A stretch of 64,000 nucleotides of DNA from Salvelinus alpinus (taxonomy: Eukaryota > Chordata > Actinopteri > Salmoniformes > Salmonidae): positions 7,229,574 through 7,293,573 of the forward strand of contig NC_092120.1 in the NCBI RefSeq assembly GCF_045679555.1, read 5' to 3'. Position numbers and translations under genes: made by a program. Under the pieces are notes generated by a model that worked only from the letters and a program-made list of their open reading frames with translations, was not told the origin of the DNA and ran no database searches. Shown here piece by piece: positions 12,501 to 23,736 of this stretch; position 1 is the stretch's first letter, and every line of letters starts with the position of its first letter.

Positions 12501-14708
12501 GCTATCAGACAGTAGAATGCAAGCTGTAAGGGGTGAAAATTTAAGTAATAGGCCTACGCCAAATGACATTTCCTGTCAAGCAAGCCCAGTGGACAAGCCA
12601 ATGGATGGCAATGACTTATAAGGCATGGCCCGGCCGGTTGTCCAGCGACAGGAACCAGTCCGTCAGCAGAAGATAAACAATGAGCCAGCAACACTGTCTT
12701 GATATATGAGGCACACCACCCAGAGCCATTAAAAACTAACATCAACAGGACAGAAGGGTTCTTTTAGTCTGCAAGAAATGTGTTTGCGTATTCTAAACCT
12801 AATGTTCTCCTCCTAACCTGTACAAAAATACTGTTTGATCCAGTCAGAGAAGAATTAGTGTACTCATCTGGGTCATGAAAAGACATCCTGAACAGTCGAG
12901 GCAAGAGCAGTCCATGAGACTGGCTTGTGAGTCACAACCTATAAGCAAATATCCTATTTATTTGGGATAAAAGTATGCCTCTTGACAACTATGGTACGAA
13001 ACACCTCTTTGGTAAGACAACTACAGTTGAGCAGTAGGGGGATATATTAGCACATGGTGACCATATAGTAAATGTGAATGCATGCCATTGCTAGCAGCTT
13101 GTAAAAGATATGGCTTACTTGGGGAATGATTGTCAATCCACATCAGCCAATTATGTCGCAAGATGAGTGAACATGATTGTATTAGGCCCAGGTTAAGTCA
13201 ACTGAACCATCTTGGTCAATTAGGCCCAAGCAGGTGGCCAATGGTACAGACCTGGATTCTACACAAGTACAAAATCCTAGCTTCATATGTCATATCCTGG
13301 CTTTTAATTCAAGGTCATTCAATATGTGCTTTTCCAACATCCCAATCTCTGTCTTAAAGTAGAACGGCACATTAATCAGTTCAATCTCAATGGATGATAT
13401 AAATAGGTTTACTATAAATCACCTACAGAGCAAAATGCAGGTCACAAGACAGACAGTCAACTGTTCATAGCTGGTCCTTGTCTCTCTTAAGCTAACGCCT
13501 TTAAAAAATAGTAATTTAAAAAAGGCCAACTCCACCACTTTCAACCTCATTTTTATTATGTCCAGCATATGTGAAAACGGCGCATTTCTGTTTTGTACTT
13601 AAAAGAATACAAAGTTATAAAGGTCTTGCTACCAAATTATATCTTCAACAGTGATTTTCAAACAGTGTGAGATTCGCGGTGACATGGGGGCCAAGAAAAG
13701 ACACCCTTGGCCTAGAAACTCGTTGCAGGTTTTGTAAATCATAATTGTTTTACTTTTAATCCTACCTGCAATGTCACAGAGAAGCATTTTTTAGTACCGT
13801 ATCTTTTAAAACCACATATCATAGAAAAGCGCTGTTTTCACATACTGTATTGGTTTGATGCTGGAGATTATGAATATGACGTTGAAAACGGGCTGATGTT
13901 ATTTTTTTTATTTAACTAGGCAAGTTGCAAGTTCACGAGGAACAATATTAGTTGGTCGCCTAACGTTTGTTAGTTAACTAACGTCGTTGGCTAGATAAAC
14001 AAGTCGTAGCAAATAAGCAAATAATCCAATGTTAGCTTACAATTGGTTGGCTGGATAACGGTACCTAACTAGGAAGCAAACATATTGGCACAAGTGTGGC
14101 TAGCTTAGCTAACGTTATCTAGCAGTGACTAATACATTAGCTAGCTTATTAGCCACTTAACTAGCTAGCTACATCTTCAATGGTTCCGTTGAGCTGGCCA
14201 ACTGGATAGTCGACAATAAGATATACAAAAGGTAGTTAACATGACATACACAATGTCAAATGCAAAAAAACATTGACGGATCATTACAATGCCATAATCA
14301 CCGACGTACCCCCCATCCCCCAAGCCGCATTGTCCATCTCAACGCTGACCATCGGCCAATCATTCCAGGCAGTCAGAGAACGAACGACACAGCTCCGTTA
14401 ACTGCTGCTAGCTCTGGCTAACTAGCTTATTAGCCTAGCAGGCTAGCTAACGACGTTAGCTACGTTGAAGAGGCTTGTTCAAGATTCCGGGCCTTACTTC
14501 AAGAACGGTAATGTGGTCGAAAATTGTTCGATTGAAATATACATGACAATATGAACATTGCTTCGAAACAAATAGATAATCGTCGGGTGCCACACCCTAC
14601 ACATAAATTGATTTAAACCCTTATTTTCCACGCCCGCAACAAATACCTGTCATTGAGCTGGTCCTCAGTCCCGGGCAACGGGTGAACCACGAAGTGTATG
14701 GATGTCAT
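572..14708 (-). CDS. ubr5: E3 ubiquitin ligase UBR5, 5' 19 coding exons (partial, continues left)
   Basis: UBR5 (EDD) is a very large HECT-type ubiquitin ligase; this is its N-terminal part. Coding exons in transcript order: 14647-14708, 9937-9981, 9691-9772, 9367-9443, 7056-7178, 6126-6411, 5757-5916, 5277-5426, 4451-4644 (or 4662), 4052-4168, 3539-3804, 3156-3273, 2782-2966, 2447-2556, 1927-2039, 1530-1691, 1197-1308, 904-1058, 572-769. All junctions are GT-AG and in phase, giving 905 codons (911 with the longer exon 9). The start [20 protein letters not shown] matches human UBR5. The UBA domain (roughly residues 216-260, with [20 protein letters not shown]) spans exons 6-7. RCC1-like repeats such as [11 protein letters not shown] follow. 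The UBR zinc box and HECT domain lie beyond the left edge. Exon 6 is expanded by a Gly/Ser tract. Confidence 0.97.
2105..2265. repeat. Palindromic interspersed repeat (MITE-like) in ubr5 intron
   Basis: The left arm holds GTGCTTGATTTAGCTTG, and the right arm holds its near reverse complement CAAGCTAAATCAAGTGCAGCAC. The ends are ...AAATACTCAAGG and GTAAGTATTTAACCC. Related single arms occur at 3430-3495 and 23025-23080 (CACTTGATTGAGCTTGC). This looks like a small non-autonomous DNA element family. I cannot name it. Confidence 0.6.
4645..4662 (-). promoter_or_regulatory. ubr5: Tandem alternative 3' splice site of ubr5 exon 9 (optional VLLLPL)
   Basis: Exon 9 has two usable acceptors 18 nt apart: CAG at 4663-4665 and TAG at 4645-4647 region, with the exon starting at 4662 or 4644. 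Joined to the last base of exon 8, the optional 18 nt read VLLLPL before ERDSELL, and the frame is kept either way. Human UBR5, as I recall it, carries VLLLPL at this point. The optional bases are almost pure pyrimidine, so they also serve as the polypyrimidine tract of the inner acceptor. Confidence 0.8.
10378..12002 (-). mobile_element. Full-length Tc1-like transposon with perfect ends, transposase decayed
   Basis: The two ends are perfect inverted repeats for at least 27 bases (10378-10404 and 11976-12002, starting CAGTTGAAGTCGGAAG), flanked by TA target duplications at 10376-10377 and 12003-12004. Total length is 1625 bp. The minus strand holds a Tc1 transposase in three frames. The N-terminal paired-type helix-turn-helix ([20 protein letters not shown]) lies at 11306-11632, the middle (GSIMLWGCF) at about 10877-11214, and the C-terminal part with [11 protein letters not shown] at 10546-10911. 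It therefore carries at least two frameshifts and is not autonomous. It sits in ubr5 intron 1, in the same orientation as ubr5. The perfect termini suggest a fairly recent insertion. Confidence 0.93.
13520..13895. repeat. Imperfect palindromic repeat (MITE-like) in ubr5 intron 1
   Basis: The left side has TTTCAACCTCATTTTTATT followed by CCAGCATATGTGAAAAC. The right side has the rough inverse, GTTTTCACATACTG, then GATGCTGGAG and ATATGACGTTGAAA. The arrangement is that of a short non-autonomous DNA element. I see no coding potential. Confidence 0.45.
13960..14480. repeat. GCTAGCTA / GTTAGCTAAC-rich tract, ubr5 intron 1
   Basis: This stretch just downstream of ubr5 exon 1 is packed with TAGCTAGC, TTAGCTAACG and ACTAGCTAGCTA words, many self-complementary. 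Similar tracts lie just inside the first introns of azin1 and atp6v1c1. It is low-complexity sequence with no coding content. Confidence 0.6.
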
Positions 14709-14841
14709 GGATCCAATCCAAATGAACACACAAATGTGTCTGGGAAATGTTATTTTCTCGATATCTGTATATGTAATGATTCATATAAATATTTTATGAC
14801 AAAAAATCCCGAGTTTAGAACTACAGCCTCCTCACCCACAT

Positions 14842-14852
14842 GCCGCCATCTT
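14842..14852 (-). promoter_or_regulatory. ubr5: YY1-like initiator motif of ubr5
   Basis: On the minus strand these bases read AAGATGGCGGC, the strong YY1 consensus often found at or just downstream of transcription starts of housekeeping genes. It lies 134 bases upstream of the ubr5 start codon, in the expected 5' leader. If transcription starts upstream of it, the motif's own ATG opens a very short upstream frame (ATG GCG GCA TGT GGG TGA). Confidence 0.5.
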
Positions 14853-15054
14853 AACTCTACCAAGCTTTTTCGTTCTGTATGTTGATTAACGTTAGCACAC
14901 ACGCAAACTGGATGCTGGTTGGACCTTGAACAGAAACAGGGAATATGTTAAACGGAACGGGATTGGTTTAGAGAATAAAGGCAATGAAGAGAAAGGAAAT
15001 GAACAATTCTAGACGTCTAACTCGTGCTATTTTAACAATTTAACTGGATTGTGA

Positions 15055-15200
15055 TAAATCTATTTATTTGGGTATTTTATTAGGATCCACATCAGCTGTT
15101 GCGAAAGCAGCGGCTACTCTTCCTGGGGTCCACACCAAACATGAAACATAATACAGAATAACATAATACAGAACATCAATAGACAAGAATGTGTTCATAT
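15055..15200. repeat. Unclassified interspersed repeat
   Basis: It contains TTATTAGGATCCACATCAGC and CTACTCTTCCTGGGGTCC followed by a degenerate ACATAATACAGAA repeat. I recognise the sequence as a common interspersed repeat in salmonid DNA, possibly the 3' end of a LINE, but cannot assign a family. Confidence 0.5.
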
Positions 15201-15734
15201 ATGATGTCTAGGATTAGTAGACTACAGTTTAAAGGAAATTGCTACTGTTTTTTATATTGGTCCTGACACAAGAGGTAGGATAATTATGACAGTATCCTCT
15301 CCTAGAAGGAAGATTATACACAATGCCTCCAGGTGCACGATACGGATGCACAAAGGAATGCTGCCAACAAATCCAAGGATGTTTGAGATAATCCATAATA
15401 CATTTGGAGCTCTGTGGGGATTTAGCAAACAATGATAACAGGCAATGACAATGACAAAACTGGGTCAATAGAGCAAACAAAATCATGTCTTACATTCAGA
15501 CATTTCCTTTCCACTCTGTCATTACTTTTCTGATAAATAAACATTCTCCGTTATGCAAACTGGTATGTGGATACTATAACATGGAGATTGAGGATCACTG
15601 TCCAGTATGACTTTCGTGTAGGTGTATATTAACCAATGATTGTATCCCATTCCATTTATAATCCCCATGCTCCCTCTGCTGGTTGACATCCCCACAGCTC
15701 AAGAGAGGAATTACATACTTCAATTAAATGTCTA

Positions 15735-15957
15735 GTTTTGAATTACATTTGGTTGAGTTGTCAACTAACATGAATTCAACGTGAAATCAACCAACATTAT
15801 AACCTATCATTGGATTTAAGTTAAAAGTTGTGTGAATAAAATACGAAATTCTCTCTCCAATCAGTTTTCCACATTGATTCAACGTAATCAAATAGAAATT
15901 GTCTGTTGAAATGAAGTGGAAACAATGTTGATTCAACCAGTTTTTGCCCAGTGGGTA
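15735..15957. repeat. Unclassified interspersed repeat with TTCAAC/GTTGA arms
   Basis: It begins near GGTTGAGTTGTCAACTAAC and ends near GATTCAACCAGTTTTTGCCC. Internal ATTCAACGT(GA) words occur in both orientations. It is non-coding and probably a non-autonomous DNA element. Confidence 0.45.
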
Positions 15958-16089
15958 TAGTGGCATAATGAAAAAGGTCCACAGATATAGCACTTGTCTA
16001 TAGACCTTCAGTAAGCACTGTCAAAATCATACATGTGTCCTACGTTCTTTCAAAAGTGTTTTCTATTTTAATGCATTTATTTATTACTT

Positions 16090-16290
16090 CCTCCATTTAA
16101 ACACATTAAAAAAATGTGCTGTTTTATAATGCTATTCTAGACATTTTGTCAGGAGGCTATGAGAAAATGTTGCCGTTTTAAAGCTAATTTCCTGAATGTC
16201 TACACATTTTCTATGGGTCAGAGAGAAAAATGTGCTGTTTTATAGCTCATCTCATGCTATTGCTTACATTTTGCCATGAGGCTGAGAGAG
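16090..16290. repeat. Degenerate tandem repeat (CTGTTTTATA...CATTTT...GAGGCTGAGAG units)
   Basis: Roughly 70-80 base units recur with drift. Each has (A)ATGTGCTGTTTTATA or its variant, then ACATTTTGYCA, then a GAGGCTRWGAG or CAGAGAG block followed by AAAATG. A related fragment (GGCAATTCTATACATTTTGCC) lies at about 25950. This is an old minisatellite-like repeat. Confidence 0.45.
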
Positions 16291-19200
16291 CATTTTGATT
16301 CACGTTGCTCTGGATATGAGTGCTGTGCTGGCCTAATTATGGCAGAACCCCCAAAAGAAGCATGGCAGCAGGAACCAAAGGTATAATTATTTTAGCCTGT
16401 TTTTAAATTTCCACACAGCAATAAAAACATGTTGGCTGGCTTTTGCTACGCATCCAGTGTTGTGGGATTATATGTTACAGTACATATTTTTGAAAAAAAA
16501 ATATTAAAACATTTTGATAGACCTGGTGCAGTTTTTAAGATAACTCTATTATGTAGCAGAAGCATTGATTGCATGTACCTACTCATCTAGAAACAGCTTC
16601 AGTAGTTTAGACCTATGGTCTGTCTGGGTTACTTTAAGTTTGTTTTTTATACCAGCAGATGGCAGGCTTTTGTCTTTCACTTTTTGAGAAGTGTGTTGTT
16701 GGCTGCTGATCGAGTATCCCAGAGACAGGGCCCTAATCCTCCCTTTATGATACCCAATAACTCTTTGTCAAATCCCAAGTATTTGACTGTTTTTTTTATT
16801 TTTTATACTTTTTCAAGAAATATTGTATTTTATGATCACAGTATCAGAGGAAGAATTCATTTATGAAGGAATTTAACACAGAAAATAAAGATTTCTATAT
16901 TTCTCCAAAAATAAAAGATACAGTATATGCTCTGTGTTAAAAAACATCACAAATGGAAAAGGTTACATCTGTGTTCTCAGGGTATAAAATTATCTCAACT
17001 GTATACAACTGCTCATTTGAATGACAAAGAGAGGCACATAGATAATGCTACAGGTTTGTCTGTTCGTCATCTCTTTCTTCTTCATCATCAGCCTATACAG
17101 TAGAAGAAATTACTAATACTCTGAAATTCATGACTGTACAGCCCGTTTGAGTATAGGAGTGGAAAAGAAGGGAATAGAGAGCTCCACTTCTCTCTGCCTG
17201 TCCCTGAGGTGAATGAGTGGAGAGAGTCCTTCATCTGACAGAGAGACTCTCGCATTCCCTCAGAATCAACATAAACTGCAAAGTTCCCAGAGAGCCAGCT
17301 GCTGTGATCTGCTTCACACTCACTTGCTTTCTTCAGTAAAGTTAGATTTGGTACAGCTGGTCGACAATTCTCTCAGCGGTATTGCAAAATGTTTCTACAA
17401 AAAAATAAAAACATGAGGGCAAATCTGGTTCATGTGGCCATTGGTCTGGTACTAGGCGTACACATAAGTAAATGTGAGGTGACCATGTTTTAGTTTCTTA
17501 TGTTGTGTTATAACCTCTGTGGTCTATGGTTATAACAGTTTTATAACAAATATTAACAGTTTGTTTTTTACTTACACTTCAGGTACTTTGCATTGTTGTA
17601 TTCTGAATAGTCAGTGGCAAACCACGTTATATAGGGGGGGGGGGGGGGGGGGCTTAGTTTACATGATGAAATGCATTGTTAAGATGTTGTTAAAATAGTT
17701 GGATGACAGAGAAAAACAAACACTGATTATTCAGATGATGTAATACATTTTGCAGATTATGCTTGCTAACTGTCTGACAAGACATTTCCCTAAAAATATC
17801 GCCTGCAAGAACATTTCCAGGAGTTAAACAGATTGTATAGCTGGTGGAATTGTCACCAAAACATATTGCATTTCCAGAAATCCACTGTGTGCCTCTGTGT
17901 ATTCCTATCCGGAGGTGGTTGAACTCCATGCCAGTACCACTCTGTTGCCACTAATCCTAAATGTAACCCTTTATCAGAGCCAAGTCAAACAAGAACATAG
18001 AAATATCACTGTTATTTTTAGATTACGGGTCAATGTGTTATCAAATGGCCTAAAATGGGGATCAATATGGACATACTGATAATAAAACAAACAGCAGGAA
18101 ACATGCTGTGTCACTGCAATGGGTGCACTGCATTATACAACGCAGAAATCTAGTGCACATCCTTCAACCTTCACCTCACATATTCACATTCACATTGGTT
18201 ATACAATTTAGATCAGATTACAACCTCTGCCATTTTCTAGCCACTTAAAAGCTTAATTTTGTATTTATTTTAATGTTTCACCTTTATTTAACCAGATAGG
18301 CCAGTTGAGAACAGGTTCTCATTTACAACTGCGACCTGGCCAAGATAAAGCAATTTGTCCTACAAAAACAACAAAACAGAGTTACATATGGGATAAACAC
18401 ACGTACAGTCAATAACACAATAGAAAAATCTATGTACAGTGTGTGCAAATGTAGTAAGATTAGGGAGGTAAGGCAATAAATAGGCCTTAGAGGCGAAATA
18501 ATTACAATTTAGCATTAACACTGGAGTGATAGATGTGCAGATGATGATGTGCAAGTAGAGATACTGGGGTGCAAAAGAGCAAAAATACATAAATAACAAT
18601 ATGGGGATGAGGTAGTTGGGTGTGCTATTTACAGATGGGCTGTGTACAGAGACAGTGAACGGTAAGCTGCTCTTACAGCTGATTCTGAAAGTTAGAGAGG
18701 GTGATATGAGTCTCCAGCTTCAGTGATTTTTGCAATTCGTTCCAATCATTGGCAGCAGAGAACTGGAAGGGAATCCGGCCAAAGGAGGTGTTGGCTTTGG
18801 GGATGACCAGTGAAATATACCTGCTGGAGCGCATGCTACGGGTGGGTGTTGCTATGGTGACCAGTGAGCTGAGATAAGGCGGGGCTTTACCTAGCAAAGA
18901 CTTATAGATGACCTGGAGCCAGTGGGTTTGGCGAAGAATATGTAGCGAGGGCCAGCCAATGAGAGCATACAGGTTGCAGTGGTGGGTAGTATATGGGGCT
19001 TTGGTGACAAAACAAATGGCACTGTGATAGACTACATCCAATTTGCTGAGTAGAGTGTTGGAGGCTATTTTGTAAATGACATCGCCAAAGTCAAGGTTCG
19101 GTAGGATAGTCAGTTTTACGAGGGTATGTTTGACAGCATGAGTGAAGGATGCTTTGTTGCAAAATAGGTTACCGATTCTTGATTTAATTTTAGATTGGAG

Positions 19201-20579
19201 ATACTTAATGTGAGTCTGGAAGGAGAGTTTACAGTCTAACCAGACACCTAGGTATTTGTAGTTGTCTACATATTCTAAGTCAGAACCATCCAGAGTAGTG
19301 ATGCCAGTCGGGCGGGCGGGTGCGGGCAGCAATCGGTTGAAGAGCATGCATTTAGATTTACTAGCATTTAAAAGCAGTTGGAGGCCACGGAAGGAGTGTT
19401 GTATGGCATTGAAGCTCGTTTGGAGGTTTGTTAACACAGTGTCCAAAGAAGGGCCAGATGTATACAGAATTGTGTCGTCTGCGTAGAGGTGGATCAGAGA
19501 ACCACCCGCAGCAAGAACGACATCATTGATATATACAGAGAAAAGAGTCGGCCCAAGAATTGAACCCTGTGGTACCCCCATAGAGACTGCCAGAGGTCCG
19601 GACAACAGGCCCTCCGATTTGACACACTGAACTCTATCTGAGAAGTAGCTGGTGAACCAGGCGAGGCAGCCATTTAAGAAACCAAGGCTATTGAGTCTGA
19701 CGATAAGAATGCGGTGATTGACAGAGTCGAACGCCTTGGCCAGGTCGATAAAGACGGCTGCACAGCACTGTCTTTTATCGATGACGGTTATGATATCGTT
19801 TAGGACCTCAGCATGGCTGAGGTGCACCCATGACCAGCTCGGAAACCAGATTGCATAGTGGAGAAGGTACAGGATGTTTTGTGCTGGTCAAGGGCAGTCA
19901 AGTCTGGGGTGAACCAAGGGCTATATCTGTTCTTAGTTCTACATTTTTTGAATGGGGCATGCTTATTTAAGATGGTGAGGAAAGCACTTTTAAAGAGCAA
20001 CCAGGCATCCTCTACTGACGGGATGAGGGCATCAAGCTTAGATTGTAGGACGGCCGGGGCGTTAAACATATCCCAGTATAGGTCACCTAACAGTACGAAC
20101 TCTGAAGATAGATGGGGGGCAATCAGTTCACATATGGTGTCCAGGGCACAGCTGGGGGCTGAGGGGGGTCTATAACAAGCGGCAACGGTGAGAGACTTAT
20201 TTCTGGAAAGGTGGATTTTTAAAAGTAGAAGCTCGAATTGTTTGGGCACAGACCTGGATAGTATGACAGAACTCTGCAGGCTATCTCTGCAGTAGATTGC
20301 AACTCTGCCCCCTTTGGCAGTTCTAACTTGTCGGAAAATGTTGTAGTTGGGGATGGACATTTGAGAATTTTTGGTGGTCTTCCTAAGCCAGGATTCAGAC
20401 ACGGCTAGAACATCAGGGTTGGCGGAGTGTGCTAAAGCAGTGAATAAAACAAACTTAGTGAGGAGGCTTCTGATGTTAACATGCATGAAACCAAGCTTTT
20501 TACGGTTACAGCGTCTAGGGAATAGGTGTTGTGCTGGGAGCTACAGGGCCTGGGTTAACCTCTACATCACCAGAGGAAC

Positions 20580-21687
20580 TGATGGGGTCAACTTGGGGTC
20601 ATGATAGGGGCTGCACCAAATGTTTGATGTGTTATAATAATTGATGATGCTTATGTTGTATTAATAGAAGGGGAAGGGCTATAAGACCCCTCCCCCTCCA
20701 CATGTGTAGGGTCCTAGACTACAGATTAACAATATATATGTTCATTATAAGGTTTAATATTGTTCCACAGTCTTTTCTAGTCGCTGCCTCTTGTAAAGAA
20801 ACGGTCTGAGAGATGTGTGAGTTATTGCAGTCAAAACAGGAGGTCTGTGAGAAAATGCCTCAAAGATAAAATAGATTCATAGACACAGAACCCTGCAGGG
20901 GAGTGAAAGAGATAAGAGACTAGTCAGACATACCACTATAAATCAACTTGGGGAGTGGACATTTACTGCTAATAACACTGAAACTATTGTTTGTATAGTT
21001 GTGTATGCATGGGCTTGGTCTCATGAGTAGAAGGTAATGACGTAGAAGGTGACATCACTAGGGGTTGACTGCAAGCATAATAAAATAACTTGGACCTTTT
21101 CCTATTTTGCCTAACTCAGGGGAGACATCAGTTGTATGTGTGATCTTTGATATTTGACTTCTGTCTACAGCTGTATTTCAAACAGAATTGTTATGATTTA
21201 TAAGTTGTGACGACCCTCCCACTCTGTCTGCCGTATTCTCTCTTTGTTCTTGTTTCCTTATTAGGATGCCGGTGGGCGGAGTTGGGAGGGTCGTCAGCTA
21301 CATGGGAAACACCTGGGCCCGCTGAGTCATAGGATAAATACACCACTTCCCCATTCATGGAGGAGACTCTCTCCGTGCAGACACCTTCATAGATTTTGTT
21401 GTGAATCTTGGTGGCTTTTTGGTTATTTGCTTTGGCATCTTTCAACACCCTACATGATCACATTCATGCATGCAAAACACTCACTTACACTACTGATTAC
21501 TGATTACACACACCATTGTTAATTGCATTTAGGTTACCTTAGTTAATAAATATATTTTGTTATTCCTTATCTCCATGTTGTCTCCCTTTTGTTACGGGCT
21601 TTGAGCCGGTTCGTGACAAAGTACACATTTTGAGTATTCCTTATTTGTTTAAGTAAAAAAACGGAGCACAGAAAAATGGAACCAACA
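20580..21687 (+). mobile_element. Solo LTR (outer) of a retrovirus-like element, inserted in the LINE
   Basis: The insert starts TG and ends CA and is flanked by a four-base direct repeat GAAC (20576-20579 and 21688-21691). It interrupts LINE sequence that resumes on the other side. It carries an AATAAA-type signal and no coding frame, so it is best read as a solo LTR left by recombination between two LTRs. Without the nested inner LTR it is about 690 bp. The family is not certain; a four-base duplication suits several retroviral or Ty3-like groups. Confidence 0.5.
21206..21618 (+). mobile_element. Solo LTR (inner), Ty3-like, nested inside the outer LTR
   Basis: This is a 413-base unit beginning TGTGACGACC and ending GTTCGTGACA, with the short inverted TGTGAC/GTGACA-type ends of LTRs. 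It is flanked by a four-base direct repeat AAGT at 21202-21205 and 21619-21622. AATAAA-like sequence is present in the 3' half. No internal region is present. It must be younger than the outer LTR and the LINE it sits in. Confidence 0.6.
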
Positions 21688-22924
21688 GAACAGAGGAGGA
21701 GTAGGATAAGGGCACAGCTAAAGGCTATAAGAACTGGTTGTCTAGTGCGTTGGGAACAGAGAATAAAAGGAGCAGATTTCTGGGCGTGGTAGAATAGATT
21801 CAGGGCATAATGTACAGACAAGGGTATGGTAGGATGTGAGTATAGTGGAGGTAAACCTAGACATTGAGTGACGATGAGAGCGGTTGGGTCTCTGGAGGCA
21901 CCAGTTAAGCCAGTTGAGGTCTCTGCATGTGTGGGGGGTGGGACAAAAGAGCTATCTAAGGCATGTTAGGCGGGGCTGGGGGCTCTACAGTGAAATAAAA
22001 CAATAATAACTAGCTGACACAGCAGTAGACAAGGCATATTGACATTAGGGAGAGGCATGTGTAGCCGAGTGATCAATGAGCAGCAATAGGTGAGTCAGGG
22101 AGCCGTTCGGTAGTCGCTACAACGCTAGGCGAGCTGGAGACACGGCGATTCAGAAAGCTAGCGGGCCGGGGATAGCAGATGGGTCTTCGGCGACCTTGCA
22201 ACAGAAAAGCCTGTTGAAACCACCTCAGACGATTAGGTCGGCAGACCAGTCGTGATGGATCGGCGGGGCTCCGTGTCGGCAATAAAGGGTCCAGGCTAAT
22301 TGACAAAATATGAATTAGCTGGTAGACCTCTTTGGCTAGCTGGGAGATGGGCCTAGCTCGAGGCTAGCTCAAGGCTAACTGGTGCTTGCTTCGAGACAGA
22401 GGCGTTAGCCAGCAGTAGCCACTCGGTTGCAGCTAACTAGCTGTGATGATCCGGTGTAATGGTCCAGAGCTTGCGGCAGGAATCCGGTGATGTGGTAGAG
22501 AAAAAGCAGTCCGATATGCTCTGGGTTGATATCGCGCTGTGCAGACTAGCAGGTATTGACCGAGCTGAAGCTGGCTGGTGTCCGAGTTAACGGTGAAGAC
22601 CGCTAGCAGTGACTAACTGACTACTAGCTAGTAGCTAGTTAGCTGGCTAGCTTCTGATGGGGGTTCCGGTTCTAAAGTATAAAAATAGCAGATCCGTACC
22701 ACATTGGGTGAGGCGGGTTGCAGGAAAGTATATTCAGTCCGTAGATGGAAAGTGAGTAAAATATATACGAAATATATATGAAAAAAACAAGGAAAATGAC
22801 TATCTATACGGGACAAGACAAACACACGTCCGACTGCTACGCCATCTTGGGGGAAAAAAACACTGCCCCATTAGATAAGTAAATAAGTGGAGGAGTACTG
22901 TAGTTAGAGCCATATTGTGTGGGG

Positions 22925-23150
22925 GAGTGTTTGGAGTAAAACCCTGGTGTCCTTTACTTAAAGTAATCCACACCACACCTGGTTTCAAATAATATTTGTT
23001 TACTATGATAGACAACAAAAACTTAAGCTGCACTTGATTGAGCTTGCCTTGCACAATAGAATAGTCCCAAAAGTACAAACGTCACCCATCTGGCGTTCCA
23101 GGTGGACTAATTGAAATTCTTAAAATTATTTGAAAGAATACTTGAAACGA
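22925..23150. repeat. Interspersed repeat related to the ubr5 intronic palindromes
   Basis: It contains ACACCTGGTTTCAAATA, CTGCACTTGATTGAGCTTGCC and ATTATTTGAAAGAATACTTG. The CACTTGATTGAGCTTGC core is shared with 3450-3480. It is non-coding. Confidence 0.5.
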
Positions 23151-23535
23151 GGTCTCACCCATTCACACGGGGAGAAGTCTCTTAGGCATCAGTAAACAGT
23201 GCCAATGTCTCCAGGATTTAAGATTTACATTTTACAATCCTCCAATGTACACTCTGAAGACCAAACGCTGAGCCTCTCCCCACTGCTATTTCACCACCAC
23301 TAAACAGGCCCACATCAGCTGGGACGACACCAGCTCTCGTCACTCAGGCTGTCACTCAGGCCAGCACAAGAAATATGAGTTATTTCCAGCTCAGTAACAA
23401 GATAGCTCACTGAGGAGTGAGGCTTCAAAATAACTCCTCTGTACTGCTAGCTGGGACTTTTTTTAAAAGATTGAGTTTAGGACTGATCAGTGTGGGATAA
23501 ACTGGAATAAGTCTACGTCTATTATTAATGTTAAT

Positions 23536-23736
23536 GGGGCGGCAGGTAGCCTAGTGGTTAGAGCGTTGGACTAGTAACCGAAAGGTTGCGCGATCGAATC
23601 CCTGAATTGACAAGGTAAAAATCTGTTGTTCTGCCCCTGAACATGGCAGTTAACCCACTGTTCCTAGGCCGTCATTGAAAATACGAATTTGTTCTTAACT
23701 GACTTGCCTAGTTAAATAAAGGTTAAAATAAAAAAT
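23536..23736 (+). mobile_element. HpaI-type tRNA-derived SINE
   Basis: The head GGGGCGGCAGGTAGCCTAGT carries a pol III A box (TAGCCTAGTGG). A degraded B box follows (GCGATCGAATC, for GGTTCGAATCC). The body has AATCTGTTGTTCTGCCCCTG and the tail reads TTGTTCTTAACTGACTTGCC then TAGTTAAATAAAGG with A-rich sequence. This is the classic salmonid HpaI SINE layout and supports the taxonomic call. Confidence 0.9.

Larger units (their letters stand above)
14853..18235. other. Intergenic space between ubr5 and the L2-like LINE; repeats only
   Basis: I see no gene here. Repeats are present at 15055-15200 (element with CAGCTGTTGCGAAAGCAGC and TTCCTGGGGTCCACAC), at 15735-15957, and at 16090-16290. A G homopolymer lies at about 17634-17652. 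All open frames are short and start or end arbitrarily. Confidence 0.5.
18240..22855 (-). mobile_element. L2-like LINE, nearly full length, with endonuclease and reverse transcriptase
   Basis: The minus strand carries, from right to left, a long non-coding 5' part starting near 22855, an AP-endonuclease-like frame (19800-20486; MHVNIRSL, GDLYWDM) and a reverse transcriptase frame (18673-19827). The transcriptase has FIDLAKAFDSVNH, GVPQGSILGP, the catalytic LYADD and YLGVWLD. Between the endonuclease and transcriptase the coding sequence is shortened: the endonuclease frame jumps into the start of the RT (SGFRAGHGC) and the RT continues in another frame, so the copy is defective. The 3' end near 18260 (GTTAAATAAAGGTGAAA on the minus strand) resembles the tails of the SINEs here. 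Two LTRs are nested at 20580-21687. Confidence 0.85.

Noticed and set aside
19800-20486. A host gene with an endonuclease domain
   Set aside because: It continues into reverse transcriptase sequence and is flanked by LINE 5' non-coding DNA. It is the LINE's own AP-endonuclease with an internal deletion.
23536-23610. Stand-alone tRNA gene
   Set aside because: The tRNA-like head is followed by the SINE body and LINE-type tail, and the B box is degraded.
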